From: Paludibacteraceae bacterium
GTDB lineage: Bacteria; Bacteroidota; Bacteroidia; Bacteroidales; Paludibacteraceae
Direction: 5' to 3'
Length of the DNA stretch: 64,000 nt
Assembly: GCA_017503075.1 (NCBI GenBank)
Contig: JAFVTU010000001.1
Location: 1-64,000, forward strand
This document shows, piece by piece, positions 1-8,182 of this stretch; position 1 is the first letter of the stretch, and every line of letters starts with the position of its first letter. The notes under the pieces were generated by a model. It saw nothing but the letters and a program-made list of their open reading frames with translations. It was not told the origin of the DNA and made no database searches. A program made the position numbers and the translations under genes.

Positions 1-53
1 TCAAACAGATTGATCATTGGTTCAGTTTCAATATCATAACTATCAGTAATCAT
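1..53 (-). CDS. 5' end of an unidentified gene (partial)
   Basis: A leftward reading frame opens with ATG at position 53 and runs off the window after 17 codons (MITDSYDIETEPMINLF). It starts 11 bp after the stop of the nucleotidyltransferase gene and in the same direction, so it could be the next gene of that transcript. Too little is present to name a family. Confidence 0.35.
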   Translation of the reverse strand, partial: MITDSYDIETEPMINLF

Positions 54-64
54 AGCATATTGAA

Positions 65-565
65 TCAGATGTGAGTTTTATATTGCTCCGGTATCTCAAG
101 ATTGAAAGTTCTGCATAACAACAGAACGTCATGGACATCATTTTCATCGTATTCATATCCAAGATGGAACTGTACCTGTGCCTCCGGGTTTATGCATGTT
201 ACCTCAATATTCCCGATATTTCCTTTACCTGAGAAAGTGTCGCTTGGAAAAGTGTATCCCTCATATAGGATTCCATCTTCAACATATTCGAAACTATGTA
301 GATCGATTATTCTTCCGTTGTAATCTTTCCAGACAGTATGGCTGTCGGTCGTATAGTCCATTATAACTTCTCTGTATCCCTTCCCTGTAATCACGGATAT
401 GGTTATACAGTAGTCTTTCTTCTCTACGAACAGATCGATGTCGTTATGTGTTCTTGTTTCCCTGCCTATAAGTGCATCGACACCCCAACCGCCGTCCAGA
501 AACACCTTTACAGATGCTTCAGACAGCATTTCAAGAATCTCACATACATCAAAACAAGTTACCAT
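65..565 (-). CDS. Nucleotidyltransferase-fold protein, lincosamide/aminoglycoside adenylyltransferase-like
   Basis: A 166-residue protein with the minimal nucleotidyltransferase signature near the N-terminus: GGWGVDALIGRETR at about residues 25-38, followed by HNDIDLFV at about 40-47. The GGWGVDAL and DxD elements are those that bind nucleotide and metal in small drug-modifying nucleotidyltransferases of the LinA/Lnu and ANT(2'') type, which attach AMP to an antibiotic hydroxyl. Length fits that group (about 160-180 aa). Many chromosomal relatives have unknown substrates, so resistance is not established. It lies 27 bp downstream of a GNAT acetyltransferase in the same direction, and such pairs are common in accessory DNA. 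No mobile-element ends are visible. Confidence 0.72.
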   Translation of the reverse strand: MVTCFDVCEILEMLSEASVKVFLDGGWGVDALIGRETRTHNDIDLFVEKKDYCITISVITGKGYREVIMDYTTDSHTVWKDYNGRIIDLHSFEYVEDGILYEGYTFPSDTFSGKGNIGNIEVTCINPEAQVQFHLGYEYDENDVHDVLLLCRTFNLEIPEQYKTHI

Positions 566-592
566 AAAATTCGAATTTATGATGGTTCAGAG

Positions 593-1129
593 TTATACCT
601 CCTCTGCCTGCATAGGCTTGTATACCGTGTCTACCACTCTGCGCTGGCATTCGTCGGCATCGGAAAGAGGGTGGGTACTGATAAGCATAAGGACACAGGA
701 GGGGTCGAGGTGTGCGTCATTCAGGATTCTGGGATCCTCCAACTCAACATGAAAACCGTTACGCTCGTAGAAGGCGATGCGTCGGCGTGTGATGTCATCA
801 GTTGGAGGCTCCACTTCCCCGATTATCGGCAGATTGGTCTCTTCCCTCAGGAGTTTCAGCGTCAATGCGCCCAAACCCTTGTTACGGTGGATGTCAAGCG
901 TAGCCAAATACAGGAGATAACGACATATGCCTAATTCAAATACTACAGCCATACCGCAGAAGTCGTCATCTTCAGTGATGGCATAAAAAGACATTTCCTG
1001 GCAGTGGTCTATCATCCACAGGAAACGTTCAGTGTCAGTTCTCTCCGCTTCGGGAAAAGCAGACTCGTAGAGCTCTGGAACTTGCGCTATCAGCGGGTCT
1101 TTGCTTGACTGTATTTTTATCAGTTTCAT
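593..1129 (-). CDS. GNAT-family N-acetyltransferase
   Basis: A 178-residue protein with the GNAT layout. An N-terminal helix region carries PELYESAFPEAER at about residues 18-30. The central strands (FYAITEDDDFCGMAVVFE) are followed by an acetyl-CoA-binding segment at about 83-93 (HRNKGLGALTL), matching the R/Q-x-x-G-x-G/A loop. Near residues 118-125 is RIAFYERNGF, the usual 'FYxxxGF' motif of the family. The substrate is unknown. It probably shares a transcript with the nucleotidyltransferase that follows 27 bp later. The C-terminal tail after the fold is weakly structured. Confidence 0.8.
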   Translation of the reverse strand: MKLIKIQSSKDPLIAQVPELYESAFPEAERTDTERFLWMIDHCQEMSFYAITEDDDFCGMAVVFELGICRYLLYLATLDIHRNKGLGALTLKLLREETNLPIIGEVEPPTDDITRRRIAFYERNGFHVELEDPRILNDAHLDPSCVLMLISTHPLSDADECQRRVVDTVYKPMQAEEV

Positions 1130-1205
1130 GCTAACCCTATTGTTATAATGAGAATATTCCTTGTCTTATTTTACATAATCCAAATTAGCGACCCTTTGGA
1201 ATAAT

Positions 1206-1256
1206 AATTATATAAGGAGAAGTTCAAGTATAATGCAACTTACTCCTTATATAATT
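1206..1256 (-). terminator. Hairpin downstream of aspS
   Basis: A perfect 14-bp inverted repeat (1206-1219 with 1243-1256, arm AATTATATAAGGAG) encloses 23 nt, whose ends can add five more pairs around a bulge. It begins 12 bp beyond the aspS stop and is A/T-rich on the leaving side. The 1130-1267 gap otherwise holds only the upstream region of the GNAT gene, with no gene seen. Confidence 0.6.
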
Positions 1257-1267
1257 AGGGTGTTTAA

Positions 1268-3055
1268 TTACTCAGCTTTTACTTCGCGGAGATCGATAAA
1301 CAATTCATCTAGTTGTTTTTGATCTACAATGCCAGGAGCGCCGAGCATCACATCGCGTCCTTGGTTGTTCTTTGGGAATGCAATGCAGTCGCGGATGCTG
1401 TCCAAACCAGCGAACAAGCTCACGAAGCGATCCAAGCCATATGCCAAACCGCCGTGAGGTGGCGCGCCGAACTTGAAGGCATTCATCAGGAAGCCGAACT
1501 TCAGTTGTGCCTCTTCTGGTGTGAAGCCAAGGATCTCAAAGGTTCGTTGTTGTAAAGCTGCATCGTGGATACGGATACTACCGCCACCAACCTCTACACC
1601 GTTGATAACCATGTCGTAAGCGTTGGCGCGTACAGCTGCTGGATTGGTGTCCATCAATGGAATATCCTCTGGTTTTGGACTGGTAAATGGATGGTGCATA
1701 GCCATCAATCGTTGCTCCTCGTCGCTCCATTCGTACATTGGGAAGTCCACAATCCAGAGGCATGAGAACTTCTTAGGATCACGCAAACCGAGTTGCTTGC
1801 CGACCTCCAGACGAAGCTCACACAATTGCTTGCGGGTCTTCATTGCGTCGTCGCCAGAGAGGATCAAAATCAAGTCACCTGGCTGTGCATTCATCGCCTT
1901 AGCCACCTCTTGCAATTGCTCTTGGTTGTAGAATTTATCTACACTTGACTTCACATTGCCGTCAGCCTCTACGCGGGCATAAACCATACCTTTGGCGCCA
2001 ATCTGTGGGCGTTTTACGTAGTCGGTCAATGCATCCAATTGCTTGCGGGTATATGTTGCGCAACCTGTCGCGCAGATACCGCCAATATAAGTAGCATTAG
2101 CAAATACGCTGAACTTCTCCTCTTTCTGTTCCTCAATAGCGTGGAAAAGGTCATGCAACTCCACGAACTCCATGCCGAAGCGTGTATCTGGCTTGTCGCT
2201 ACCATAATATTTCATCGCGTCTGCCCATGTCATACGTGGGAAATCTGGCAGGTCGATATTGAGAATAGACTTGAATAGGTGTTTAGACATCCCTTCGAAG
2301 AGTTGGAGCACATCTTCTTGCTCCACGAACGACATCTCGCAGTCTATTTGTGTAAACTCTGGTTGGCGGTCTGCACGAAGGTCCTCATCGCGGAAGCATT
2401 TCACGATTTGGAAGTAACGGTCAAAGCCGCTGACCATCAGTAGTTGCTTCAAGATCTGTGGCGATTGTGGCAAGGCGTAGAACTGTCCTGGGTTCATACG
2501 GCTTGGCACGATAAAGTCGCGTGCGCCTTCAGGTGTAGAGTTCACCAATACTGGAGTCTCTACCTCCAAGAAGCCTTTCTCATCCAAGTAACGGCGCACC
2601 TCAAACGCCATTTTGTGGCGCAACTCAAGGTTCTTTCTTACGCAGTTGCGACGAAGGTCTAAGTATCTGTATTTCATACGAATATCATCGCCACCGTCGG
2701 TCTCGTCCTCGATAGTGAAAGGAGGAGTTACGGCTGCGTTGAGGATATTCATTTGGGCTACTTTAATTTCGATTTCGCCTGTAGGAATTTGTGTGTTTTT
2801 GCTTTGACGTTCAATGACTTCGCCTGTTACTTGTAGTACAAACTCGCGCCCTACCCCATTGGCTTTCTCCAGCAAAGCGTCTTGTTCTGCGCTGCCGTCG
2901 GATTGGAAGGCGAGTTGTGTGATACCATATCGGTCACGAAGGTCGATGAAAGTCATACCGCCCATTTTGCGGATTCGTTGTGCCCACCCTGCGAGGGTGA
3001 CTGTTTTGCCTGCATCGGCGAGTCGAAGCTCGCCACAAGTGTTGGTTCTAAACAT
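1268..3055 (-). CDS. aspS: Aspartate--tRNA ligase
   Basis: Class II aminoacyl-tRNA synthetase charging tRNA-Asp in the cytoplasm. The 595-residue length matches bacterial AspRS (about 590), which carries an extra GAD domain. The N-terminal OB-fold anticodon-binding region spans about 1-105 ([21 protein letters not shown]). The catalytic core follows, with class II motif 2 at 221-236 ([16 protein letters not shown]) and motif 3 near 540-550 ([10 protein letters not shown]). The GAD insertion lies roughly at 280-420. No residue needed for catalysis looks altered. It is a single-gene unit with its own promoter at 3122-3154. The ATG at 3055 directly precedes the conserved FRTNTCGEL start and leaves a leader of about 60 nt. 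Confidence 0.98.
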   Translation of the reverse strand: MFRTNTCGELRLADAGKTVTLAGWAQRIRKMGGMTFIDLRDRYGITQLAFQSDGSAEQDALLEKANGVGREFVLQVTGEVIERQSKNTQIPTGEIEIKVAQMNILNAAVTPPFTIEDETDGGDDIRMKYRYLDLRRNCVRKNLELRHKMAFEVRRYLDEKGFLEVETPVLVNSTPEGARDFIVPSRMNPGQFYALPQSPQILKQLLMVSGFDRYFQIVKCFRDEDLRADRQPEFTQIDCEMSFVEQEDVLQLFEGMSKHLFKSILNIDLPDFPRMTWADAMKYYGSDKPDTRFGMEFVELHDLFHAIEEQKEEKFSVFANATYIGGICATGCATYTRKQLDALTDYVKRPQIGAKGMVYARVEADGNVKSSVDKFYNQEQLQEVAKAMNAQPGDLILILSGDDAMKTRKQLCELRLEVGKQLGLRDPKKFSCLWIVDFPMYEWSDEEQRLMAMHHPFTSPKPEDIPLMDTNPAAVRANAYDMVINGVEVGGGSIRIHDAALQQRTFEILGFTPEEAQLKFGFLMNAFKFGAPPHGGLAYGLDRFVSLFAGLDSIRDCIAFPKNNQGRDVMLGAPGIVDQKQLDELFIDLREVKAE

Positions 3056-3121
3056 AATATATTGTGTAGTATAATTATTTCTATTTCAACTCTCCTCTAC
3101 TCTCATCTGCACAAAAAGCCC

Positions 3122-3154
3122 GCAAAGGTACAAAAAAATACGCATATATGCAAA
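3122..3154 (-). promoter_or_regulatory. aspS promoter (Bacteroidetes type)
   Basis: On the minus strand the -7 box TACCTTTGC (3122-3130) lies 20 bp from a TTTG -33 element (3151-3154). The -33 is part of the longer palindromic string TTTGCATATATGCG and is followed by a run of T. This is one of the clearest examples of the extended -33 element described in the findings. Confidence 0.8.
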
Positions 3155-3170
3155 TGTTATGCAAAATTCC

Positions 3171-4619
3171 TTACAAGCTCTCGCCGAAGTCCTCTTTGAA
3201 CTTCGATACCAACTCCTCTTGCCAGTGACCAATCTCTTTGAGTCGTCCGAAGAAGAAACGTAGTACTTGTGGCTCCTCTACCCACTTCAATCCACCTATC
3301 AATTGGCGGTTATCCCACAGCCATTTCACGCGGTCTGCCACATACTTTATTTGCGAAAGTGTATATACACGGCGAGGCATTGCTAGTCGCATCAACTCTA
3401 GTTCCGCAAAGCGTTCTGTACCGTCTGGTTCGCGTTGCTCAGAGAGTGTTCCGCGCTCCATACCACGGATACCACCTGCGATATACAAGGCGGTTGCTAC
3501 AGCCGCTGCTGGGTACTGATCATGTGGCATATCAGGCACAAACCCCTGACAATCAATGTGTGCACCCAATCCGCCCGCAGGCTTGATCATTGGTACGCCG
3601 TAGGCATCTAGCTCATTTACTAAGTAGTTGATAAACTCTGGTCCGTGGCTCAAATAATCCATGTCTAGCGACTCGTATAAACCTTCTGCCATGGCCTCAA
3701 TGGAGCGCACGTCAATACCGCCGTAGGTCAAGAATCCCTCATACAATGGGATAAACTCCATCATACTCTTGATGAGTTCAGTATTATGGCTGATAATCGC
3801 ACCACCGCGAGCAAAACCCAATTTACGCGCCGAGAAATAGATGATATCCATTTTGCCTGCCAGCAGGTGGTAAATCTCTTTTGGCGTCATGTATTTGCAT
3901 TGCGCCTCGCGGGTCTTCATGAAGTAGATATTGTCTTGCAGCAAGGATGCATCCAATATACTTGGCACGCCAAACTCGTGGCATATATCGGCTACTGCCA
4001 GCATATTCTCCAAGCTAACTGGCTGACCACCAATCAAGTTCGTACCTGCCTCCACGCGCACATATGCCACTTTCTCAGGTCCGTATTCGGTAATCACGCG
4101 GCGCAACTCTTGCAAGTCCATATCGCCCTTGAATGGGTCATCGCTCTGTGGAATCAAACCTTTCTTATGCAGCACCTCCACCACTTCGCCGCCACAGCGA
4201 GTCACGTGGGCTTTGGTTGTCGTAAAGTGGAAGTTCATAATGGCAATCATGCCTGGTTTTACAAAGCGCTCTGCCAATATATTCTCGCAGGCACGACCTT
4301 GGTGCGCTGGCAATACATTGTCGGTGCCAAACACTTCTTTCATAGCTGCTTTCAGACGGTTGAAGGTCTCACTACCGGCGTAGCTATCGTCAGCCAAGTG
4401 CATTGCCGCTGTCTGACGGTCGGACATGGCGTTCACGCCCGAGTCGGTCAGCATATCGAGGTAGATATCTTTGTTTTGCAACAAGAAGGTGTTATTACCC
4501 GCCTTTTGAATAGCGCGAAGGCGCTCATCCACTGGCAATAGATTCAGCTTTTGTACCACGCGAACCTTGTGCATCTCCAATGGCACTTGGTTCTCTGATT
4601 TGTAGAATTTGACAGACAT
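3171..4619 (-). CDS. PLP-dependent beta-eliminating lyase of the tyrosine phenol-lyase/tryptophanase family
   Basis: A 482-residue fold-type I PLP enzyme. The family cleaves tyrosine to phenol, or tryptophan to indole, plus pyruvate and ammonia. Visible landmarks are LTDSGVNAMSD (57-67), HQGRACEN (106-113), GGQPVS (197-202), the PLP lysine in SARKLG (K266), and the carboxylate-binding region MRLAMPRRVYT. At the positions reported to separate the two activities it has Thr in HFTTTKAH (tyrosine phenol-lyase-like; tryptophanases have Asp) and Arg in GMERG (tyrosine phenol-lyase-like). However, the PLP-contacting DATR motif is DASL (223-226), so the usual Arg is Leu. Substrate is therefore uncertain. 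ATG 4619 is chosen because the alternative upstream TTG overlaps the -7 promoter box. Confidence 0.85.
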   Translation of the reverse strand: MSVKFYKSENQVPLEMHKVRVVQKLNLLPVDERLRAIQKAGNNTFLLQNKDIYLDMLTDSGVNAMSDRQTAAMHLADDSYAGSETFNRLKAAMKEVFGTDNVLPAHQGRACENILAERFVKPGMIAIMNFHFTTTKAHVTRCGGEVVEVLHKKGLIPQSDDPFKGDMDLQELRRVITEYGPEKVAYVRVEAGTNLIGGQPVSLENMLAVADICHEFGVPSILDASLLQDNIYFMKTREAQCKYMTPKEIYHLLAGKMDIIYFSARKLGFARGGAIISHNTELIKSMMEFIPLYEGFLTYGGIDVRSIEAMAEGLYESLDMDYLSHGPEFINYLVNELDAYGVPMIKPAGGLGAHIDCQGFVPDMPHDQYPAAAVATALYIAGGIRGMERGTLSEQREPDGTERFAELELMRLAMPRRVYTLSQIKYVADRVKWLWDNRQLIGGLKWVEEPQVLRFFFGRLKEIGHWQEELVSKFKEDFGESL

Positions 4620-4645
4620 AATCGTATTTATTTTCAAATGAAGCT

Positions 4646-4654
4646 GCAAAAGTA
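4646..4654 (-). promoter_or_regulatory. -7 box for the beta-eliminating lyase gene
   Basis: TACTTTTGC on the minus strand, about 27 bp before the ATG at 4619. Its position rules out the more upstream TTG as a translation start. Confidence 0.65.
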
Positions 4655-4703
4655 GTAAAAAAGATATGAATACGCAAATAAATCAGAAGATTTTTTACAC
4701 CCA

Positions 4704-5084
4704 CTACCCTACTTTCATTGCTTTAAGCACTTGTGCAGCGATATAGCACTGCAGTTTAATATACTGTTTCTCGCCTTTTTTGGGCTTGTCCAATTGCTCC
4801 TCAAACAGTGTTTGCCAATATACCAATCGCTCAGGATCATTCATTTCTGCGATAGCTTGCTTCTGCGCCACTTTAAATAGCTCGCGATGAGAAGTGATGG
4901 CGGGCGACCAAGCTCCTTTGTGGAAATGATAGACATACATTTCTTTGGGACCGAGGCGGGGTGTGCCGTTTTTGGTTTTACCAAAGCATTTGCGACGAGT
5001 GACCATGACAGAGTCATTGCCACGATTGAGGCATTGTTTGCCACGCACCTCACTGACGGGTGCCATGTAAGTAACTTGTGACAT
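4704..5084 (-). CDS. Uncharacterised small basic protein, copy A of a duplicated cassette
   Basis: A 126-residue protein I do not recognise. It is real: a paralogue at 44194-44577 shares most of its length, and protein similarity is stronger than in the leaders. Shared features in order are MSQVTYMAPVSEVRGK at the N-terminus, a basic centre with TRRK and GKTKNGTPRLGPKEMYVYH (about 28-53), a probable helical segment SHRELFKVAQ (about 65-74), MNDPERL, and a basic C-terminus GEKQYIKLQCYIAAQVLK. It has no signal peptide or membrane segment, so it is likely cytoplasmic. The net basic charge would suit nucleic-acid binding, but that is inference. The layout recalls other small uncharacterised Bacteroidales proteins with an N-terminal 'RG' motif. 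It is monocistronic, with a 185-nt leader. Confidence 0.8.
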   Translation of the reverse strand: MSQVTYMAPVSEVRGKQCLNRGNDSVMVTRRKCFGKTKNGTPRLGPKEMYVYHFHKGAWSPAITSHRELFKVAQKQAIAEMNDPERLVYWQTLFEEQLDKPKKGEKQYIKLQCYIAAQVLKAMKVG

Positions 5085-5278
5085 AGATAGTTAAAGTTTT
5101 AAAAAAAAAGTAAAAGTGTTAGATATGATTTTAATAGGTTCTATGAGAGTAAGGAATTGTAAGGTTATTGTATGGTTATTGTATGGTTATTGTATGGTGC
5201 GTGCAGGGAATCTGTGGGCTATTGGCGACATGAGTTATAGACACATTATAGTTGGTTTAGCAATTTTCTGCAAAGATA
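5085..5278 (-). promoter_or_regulatory. Promoter and conserved 5' leader of small protein copy A
   Basis: The -7 box TATCTTTGC lies at 5270-5278 and is followed by a leader of about 185 nt before the ATG at 5084. Blocks shared with the leader of copy B (44578-44794) include CCAACTATAAT then CTATAAC just after the promoter, three tandem 11-bp repeats, and TTTAACTATCT directly before ATG. Long conserved leaders are unusual for this genome, so the leader may carry regulation. No riboswitch family is recognised. Confidence 0.6.
5163..5198. repeat. Three 11-bp tandem repeats in leader A
   Basis: Three perfect copies of GGTTATTGTAT (plus strand; ACCATACAATA in the transcript) followed by a further GGT. 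The same array with T/C variation lies at the equivalent place in leader B (44679-44714). Confidence 0.9.
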
Positions 5279-5396
5279 CAACAAAATTTTCAAATTTCCA
5301 AATTTTTCGAGCACTTTTTTCTAAAAAAGTAATCTACTTACAACTCAGTTCGCATAAAGAAATAAAAGGTAACCAAAACTAAGTATAAAAAGAAAA

Positions 5397-5421
5397 AGAT
5401 CTCCCTGTTTCAGGGAGGTCT
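5397..5421 (-). terminator. Rho-independent terminator of fabD
   Basis: Minus strand stem AGACCTCCCTG / CAGGGAGATCT with a 3-nt loop, followed by a T-rich tract. It lies 49 bp after the fabD stop. Between it and the small-gene leader (5279-5396) nothing else is seen apart from AT-rich DNA with AAATTTCC motifs shared with copy B. Confidence 0.85.
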
Positions 5422-5469
5422 ATTAGTTATAAAAAAGATAGAATTTAAGCCAAGAATGTATAGCCAATC

Positions 5470-6339
5470 CTAACCAATCTCCACTTCAGGATTGATCTTA
5501 CGGATGAGTCCTTTGAGCACATCACCTGGTCCAAACTCATAGAAAGAGTCAGCCCCATCAGTTATCATCTGTTGAACCGATTGTGTCCAACGAACAGGCG
5601 AAGTCAATTGCTCCAACACTTGGCGTTGGATAGTATCCTTATCCATCTCGGCCTTAGCACTAACGTTTTGATATACAGGGCATTTTGGCGCATGGAAAGT
5701 AGTAGCCATGATAGCCGCTTGCAATCGCTCGGCTGCAGGTTGCATCAATGGCGAGTGGAAAGCACCACCTACGGGCAATTTCAAAGCACGCTTAGCACCC
5801 GCTTCCTTCAAAGCTTTGCACGCCGCATCTACTCCACTCAATGAGCCAGAGATTACCACTTGACCAGGGCAATTGAAGTTAGCTGCCACCACAATATCCT
5901 CAATACTACCACATACTTCCGCCACTTTATCATCAGCCAATGCCAACACGGCAGCCATAGTTCCTGGTTGTAATTCGCATGCCTCTTGCATAGCTTGTGC
6001 ACGTTGGCTAACAAGGCGCAAACCATCTTCCCAATGCAACGCTTCGGCTGCTACCAAAGCAGAAAACTCACCCAGACTATGACCCGCTACCATATCAGGA
6101 CGAAGAGTTGTCATCAAGCGAGCAGCTACAATAGAGTGTAGGAAAATTGCAGGTTGGGTGACACGTGTTTGGCGAAGAGCTTCATCTGTACCTTCGAACA
6201 TTACTTCGGTAAGATTAAAGCCCAAAACTTCATTCGCACGCTGCATCATGGTGCGTGCCTCAGGATATGCGTCATATAGTTCTTTGCCCATTCCAGAGAA
6301 TTGGGCACCCTGACCAGGAAATACAAATGCTGTCATCAT
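5470..6339 (-). CDS. fabD: Malonyl-CoA:ACP transacylase
   Basis: Transfers malonyl from CoA to acyl carrier protein, supplying extender units for type II fatty-acid synthesis. Counting from the second Met of the start doublet, the conserved FVFPGQGAQ is at 4-12, the nucleophile motif GHSLGE at 85-90 (Ser87), the arginine of SQRAQAMQ at 112, and the catalytic His in GGAFHSPL at 194. Length (about 289 aa) is normal for FabD. Translation begins at ATG 6339 or ATG 6336, adjacent codons; the reading frame open upstream lies in the leader. It is not next to other fab genes and is transcribed divergently from lysS. Confidence 0.96.
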   Translation of the reverse strand: MMTAFVFPGQGAQFSGMGKELYDAYPEARTMMQRANEVLGFNLTEVMFEGTDEALRQTRVTQPAIFLHSIVAARLMTTLRPDMVAGHSLGEFSALVAAEALHWEDGLRLVSQRAQAMQEACELQPGTMAAVLALADDKVAEVCGSIEDIVVAANFNCPGQVVISGSLSGVDAACKALKEAGAKRALKLPVGGAFHSPLMQPAAERLQAAIMATTFHAPKCPVYQNVSAKAEMDKDTIQRQVLEQLTSPVRWTQSVQQMITDGADSFYEFGPGDVLKGLIRKINPEVEIG

Positions 6340-6396
6340 TGTGTTGTGTAGTATTGTATAATGTAGAGCATTGTAGCACAATGCACAAAAAACGGT

Positions 6397-6405
6397 GCAA
6401 AGGTA
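6397..6405 (-). promoter_or_regulatory. fabD -7 box
   Basis: TACCTTTGC on the minus strand, about 58 bp before the fabD start. A TTTTG at a suitable upstream distance (about 6422-6428) could serve as the -33. Confidence 0.7.
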
Positions 6406-6454
6406 CTAAAAAAATATGATTTGACAAAATATCGTAAAGTTTTATTTATTTTAC

Positions 6455-6485
6455 TTGCATATGTGCATTTTTTGTAGTACCTTTG
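6455..6485 (+). promoter_or_regulatory. lysS promoter
   Basis: Extended -33 TTGCATATGTGCA (6455-6467), then a T-run and -7 TACCTTTG (6478-6485). The start codon is about 58 nt further on. Confidence 0.8.
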
Positions 6486-6543
6486 TACCCAAATTGCGTA
6501 TTATGCGCACACATGCACGAAATATTTTAAGAACAAAAAAGAT

Positions 6544-8106
6544 ATGGAACTCAGTGAACAAGAAGTAATCCGCAGAGAAAGTCTGCAAAAAATGCGTGAT
6601 TTGGGTATCAACCCCTATCCTGCTGATGAGTATGTAGTTACAGGTTATTCTACCGATATCAAGGCCACTTTTGTGGATATAGAAGGCGAAGAAGAAGAGG
6701 AAATTGATGCCGAGTGGTACACGGGCAAACCAGTGCGTATTGCAGGTCGATTGATGTCGCGTCGTATCATGGGTAAGGCATCGTTCGTAGAGATTCAAGA
6801 CTCTAAAGGTCGAATCCAAGTATATGTGAGCCGCGATGATATCCAAGCCCCTGTACCAGAGGGTGAGACAGCTACCACCGCAGAGCAACAGATGTACAAC
6901 GTCGTATTCAAGAAGTTGCTCGATATAGGCGACTTCGTGGGTATCGAGGGCTTTGTCTTCCGCACACAGATGGGTGAGATCAGCGTACACGCACAAAAAC
7001 TGACCGTGTTGGCAAAGAGCCTCCGTCCATTGCCTATCGTGAAATACAAAGATGGTGTGGCATACGACGGTTTCAACGACCCAGAACAACGCTATCGCCA
7101 ACGTTATGTGGACTTAGTGGTGAACGAGGGTGTGAAAGATGTCTTCCTCAAGCGTGCAACCATCATCCGCACTATGCGTCAGGTGTTTGACGAAGCGGGT
7201 TATACTGAGGTGGAGACCCCAATGCTACAAGCTATTGCTGGTGGCGCATCGGCTCGTCCGTTCATCACGCACCACAACGCATTGGATGTGGATATGTATA
7301 TGCGTATTGCTACCGAGCTCTACCTCAAGCGCCTCATCGTAGGTGGTTTTGAGGGTGTGTATGAGATTGGTCGTAACTTCCGCAACGAGGGTATGGACCG
7401 CACCCACAACCCAGAGTTTACCTGCATGGAGCTCTACGTGCAATACAAGGACTACAACTGGATGATGTCCTTCACCGAGCAATTGCTGGAGAAAATCGCC
7501 ATCGCTGTCAATGGTACTACTGAGGTGAAGATTGGCGACAATATTGTGAACTTCAAGGCACCATACCGCCGTCTGCCTATCTTAGAAGCTATCCAAGAGA
7601 AAACGGGCTACGACCTAAGCACGATGACCGAAGATGAGATTCGTCAAGTGGCTAAGAAATACGGTGTAGAGGACACCGACAAGATGGGCAAAGGCAAACT
7701 CATTGATGAAATCTTCGGCGAGACATGCGAAGGTACCTTTATTCAACCAACCTTTATTACCGACTACCCTGTAGAAATGTCGCCACTAACCAAGATGCAC
7801 CGCTCCAAACCAGGACTGACCGAGCGTTTCGAGCTGATGGTAAACGGCAAAGAGTTGGCTAACGCCTACAGCGAGCTCAACGATCCTATCGACCAATACG
7901 AACGTTTCGTGGAGCAAATGAAGTTGGCTGACAAGGGCGACGACGAGGCAATGATTATCGACCACGACTTTATGCGTGCATTGGAGTACGGTATGCCTCC
8001 TACATCGGGTATTGGTATAGGTATCGATCGCCTCGCTATCTTCATGACGGGACAACCATCTATCCAAGATGTACTCTTGTTCCCAACCATGAAGCCAGAG
8101 AAATAA
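6544..8106 (+). CDS. lysS: Lysine--tRNA ligase (class II)
   Basis: A 520-residue class II LysRS charging tRNA-Lys. An N-terminal OB-fold anticodon-binding domain spans about 60-170 (VRIAGRLMSRRIMGKASF). The catalytic domain has motif 2 around 277-297 (GRNFRNEGMDRTHNPEFT) and motif 3 around 488-500 (GIGIGIDRLAIF). Between them lies an insertion of about 40 residues (TGYDLSTMTEDEIRQVAKKY) typical of bacterial LysRS. The start at 6544 sits 58 nt after the promoter box and gives the usual MELSEQEVIRRE beginning. It is monocistronic: a strong hairpin embraces the stop codon. Confidence 0.97.
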   Translation: MELSEQEVIRRESLQKMRDLGINPYPADEYVVTGYSTDIKATFVDIEGEEEEEIDAEWYTGKPVRIAGRLMSRRIMGKASFVEIQDSKGRIQVYVSRDDIQAPVPEGETATTAEQQMYNVVFKKLLDIGDFVGIEGFVFRTQMGEISVHAQKLTVLAKSLRPLPIVKYKDGVAYDGFNDPEQRYRQRYVDLVVNEGVKDVFLKRATIIRTMRQVFDEAGYTEVETPMLQAIAGGASARPFITHHNALDVDMYMRIATELYLKRLIVGGFEGVYEIGRNFRNEGMDRTHNPEFTCMELYVQYKDYNWMMSFTEQLLEKIAIAVNGTTEVKIGDNIVNFKAPYRRLPILEAIQEKTGYDLSTMTEDEIRQVAKKYGVEDTDKMGKGKLIDEIFGETCEGTFIQPTFITDYPVEMSPLTKMHRSKPGLTERFELMVNGKELANAYSELNDPIDQYERFVEQMKLADKGDDEAMIIDHDFMRALEYGMPPTSGIGIGIDRLAIFMTGQPSIQDVLLFPTMKPEK

Positions 8107-8125
8107 AGCGTTGGCGCTTTATTTC
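8100..8125 (+). terminator. lysS terminator hairpin containing the stop codon
   Basis: An 11-bp perfect stem GAAATAAAGCG / CGCTTTATTTC with a TTGG loop. The lysS TAA lies inside the left arm. There is no long T-run beyond the intrinsic TTTATTTC. Confidence 0.65.
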
Positions 8126-8126
8126 T

Positions 8127-8169
8127 CAGTTTAGAGGACGCGCCTTTGGCGCTACAGTTTAAAAGTTTA
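8127..8169. repeat. Dispersed intergenic hairpin repeat, copy 1
   Basis: Reads GTTTAGAGGACGC, a GC-rich hairpin core GCGCCTTTGGCGC, then CTACAGTTTA. It belongs to a family of five copies (see 19799, 21698, 22850 and 45062) with consensus GTTTAG-N-G-R-ACGC, a short palindrome, CTA and GTTTA. It occupies most of the 76-bp gap between lysS and gpsA. Confidence 0.75.
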
Positions 8170-8182
8170 AAGGCAAGAGTAT

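Noticed and set aside
338-934. Plus-strand frames across the left-edge genes
   Set aside because: They span two well-supported minus-strand genes and show no motif.
3786-4541. A 251-codon plus-strand open frame opposite the beta-eliminating lyase
   Set aside because: It has no domain, promoter or sensible composition, and the other strand carries all family motifs.
4620-4649. Longer start (TTG at 4649) for the beta-eliminating lyase
   Set aside because: It lies on the -7 promoter box and adds residues not seen in the family.
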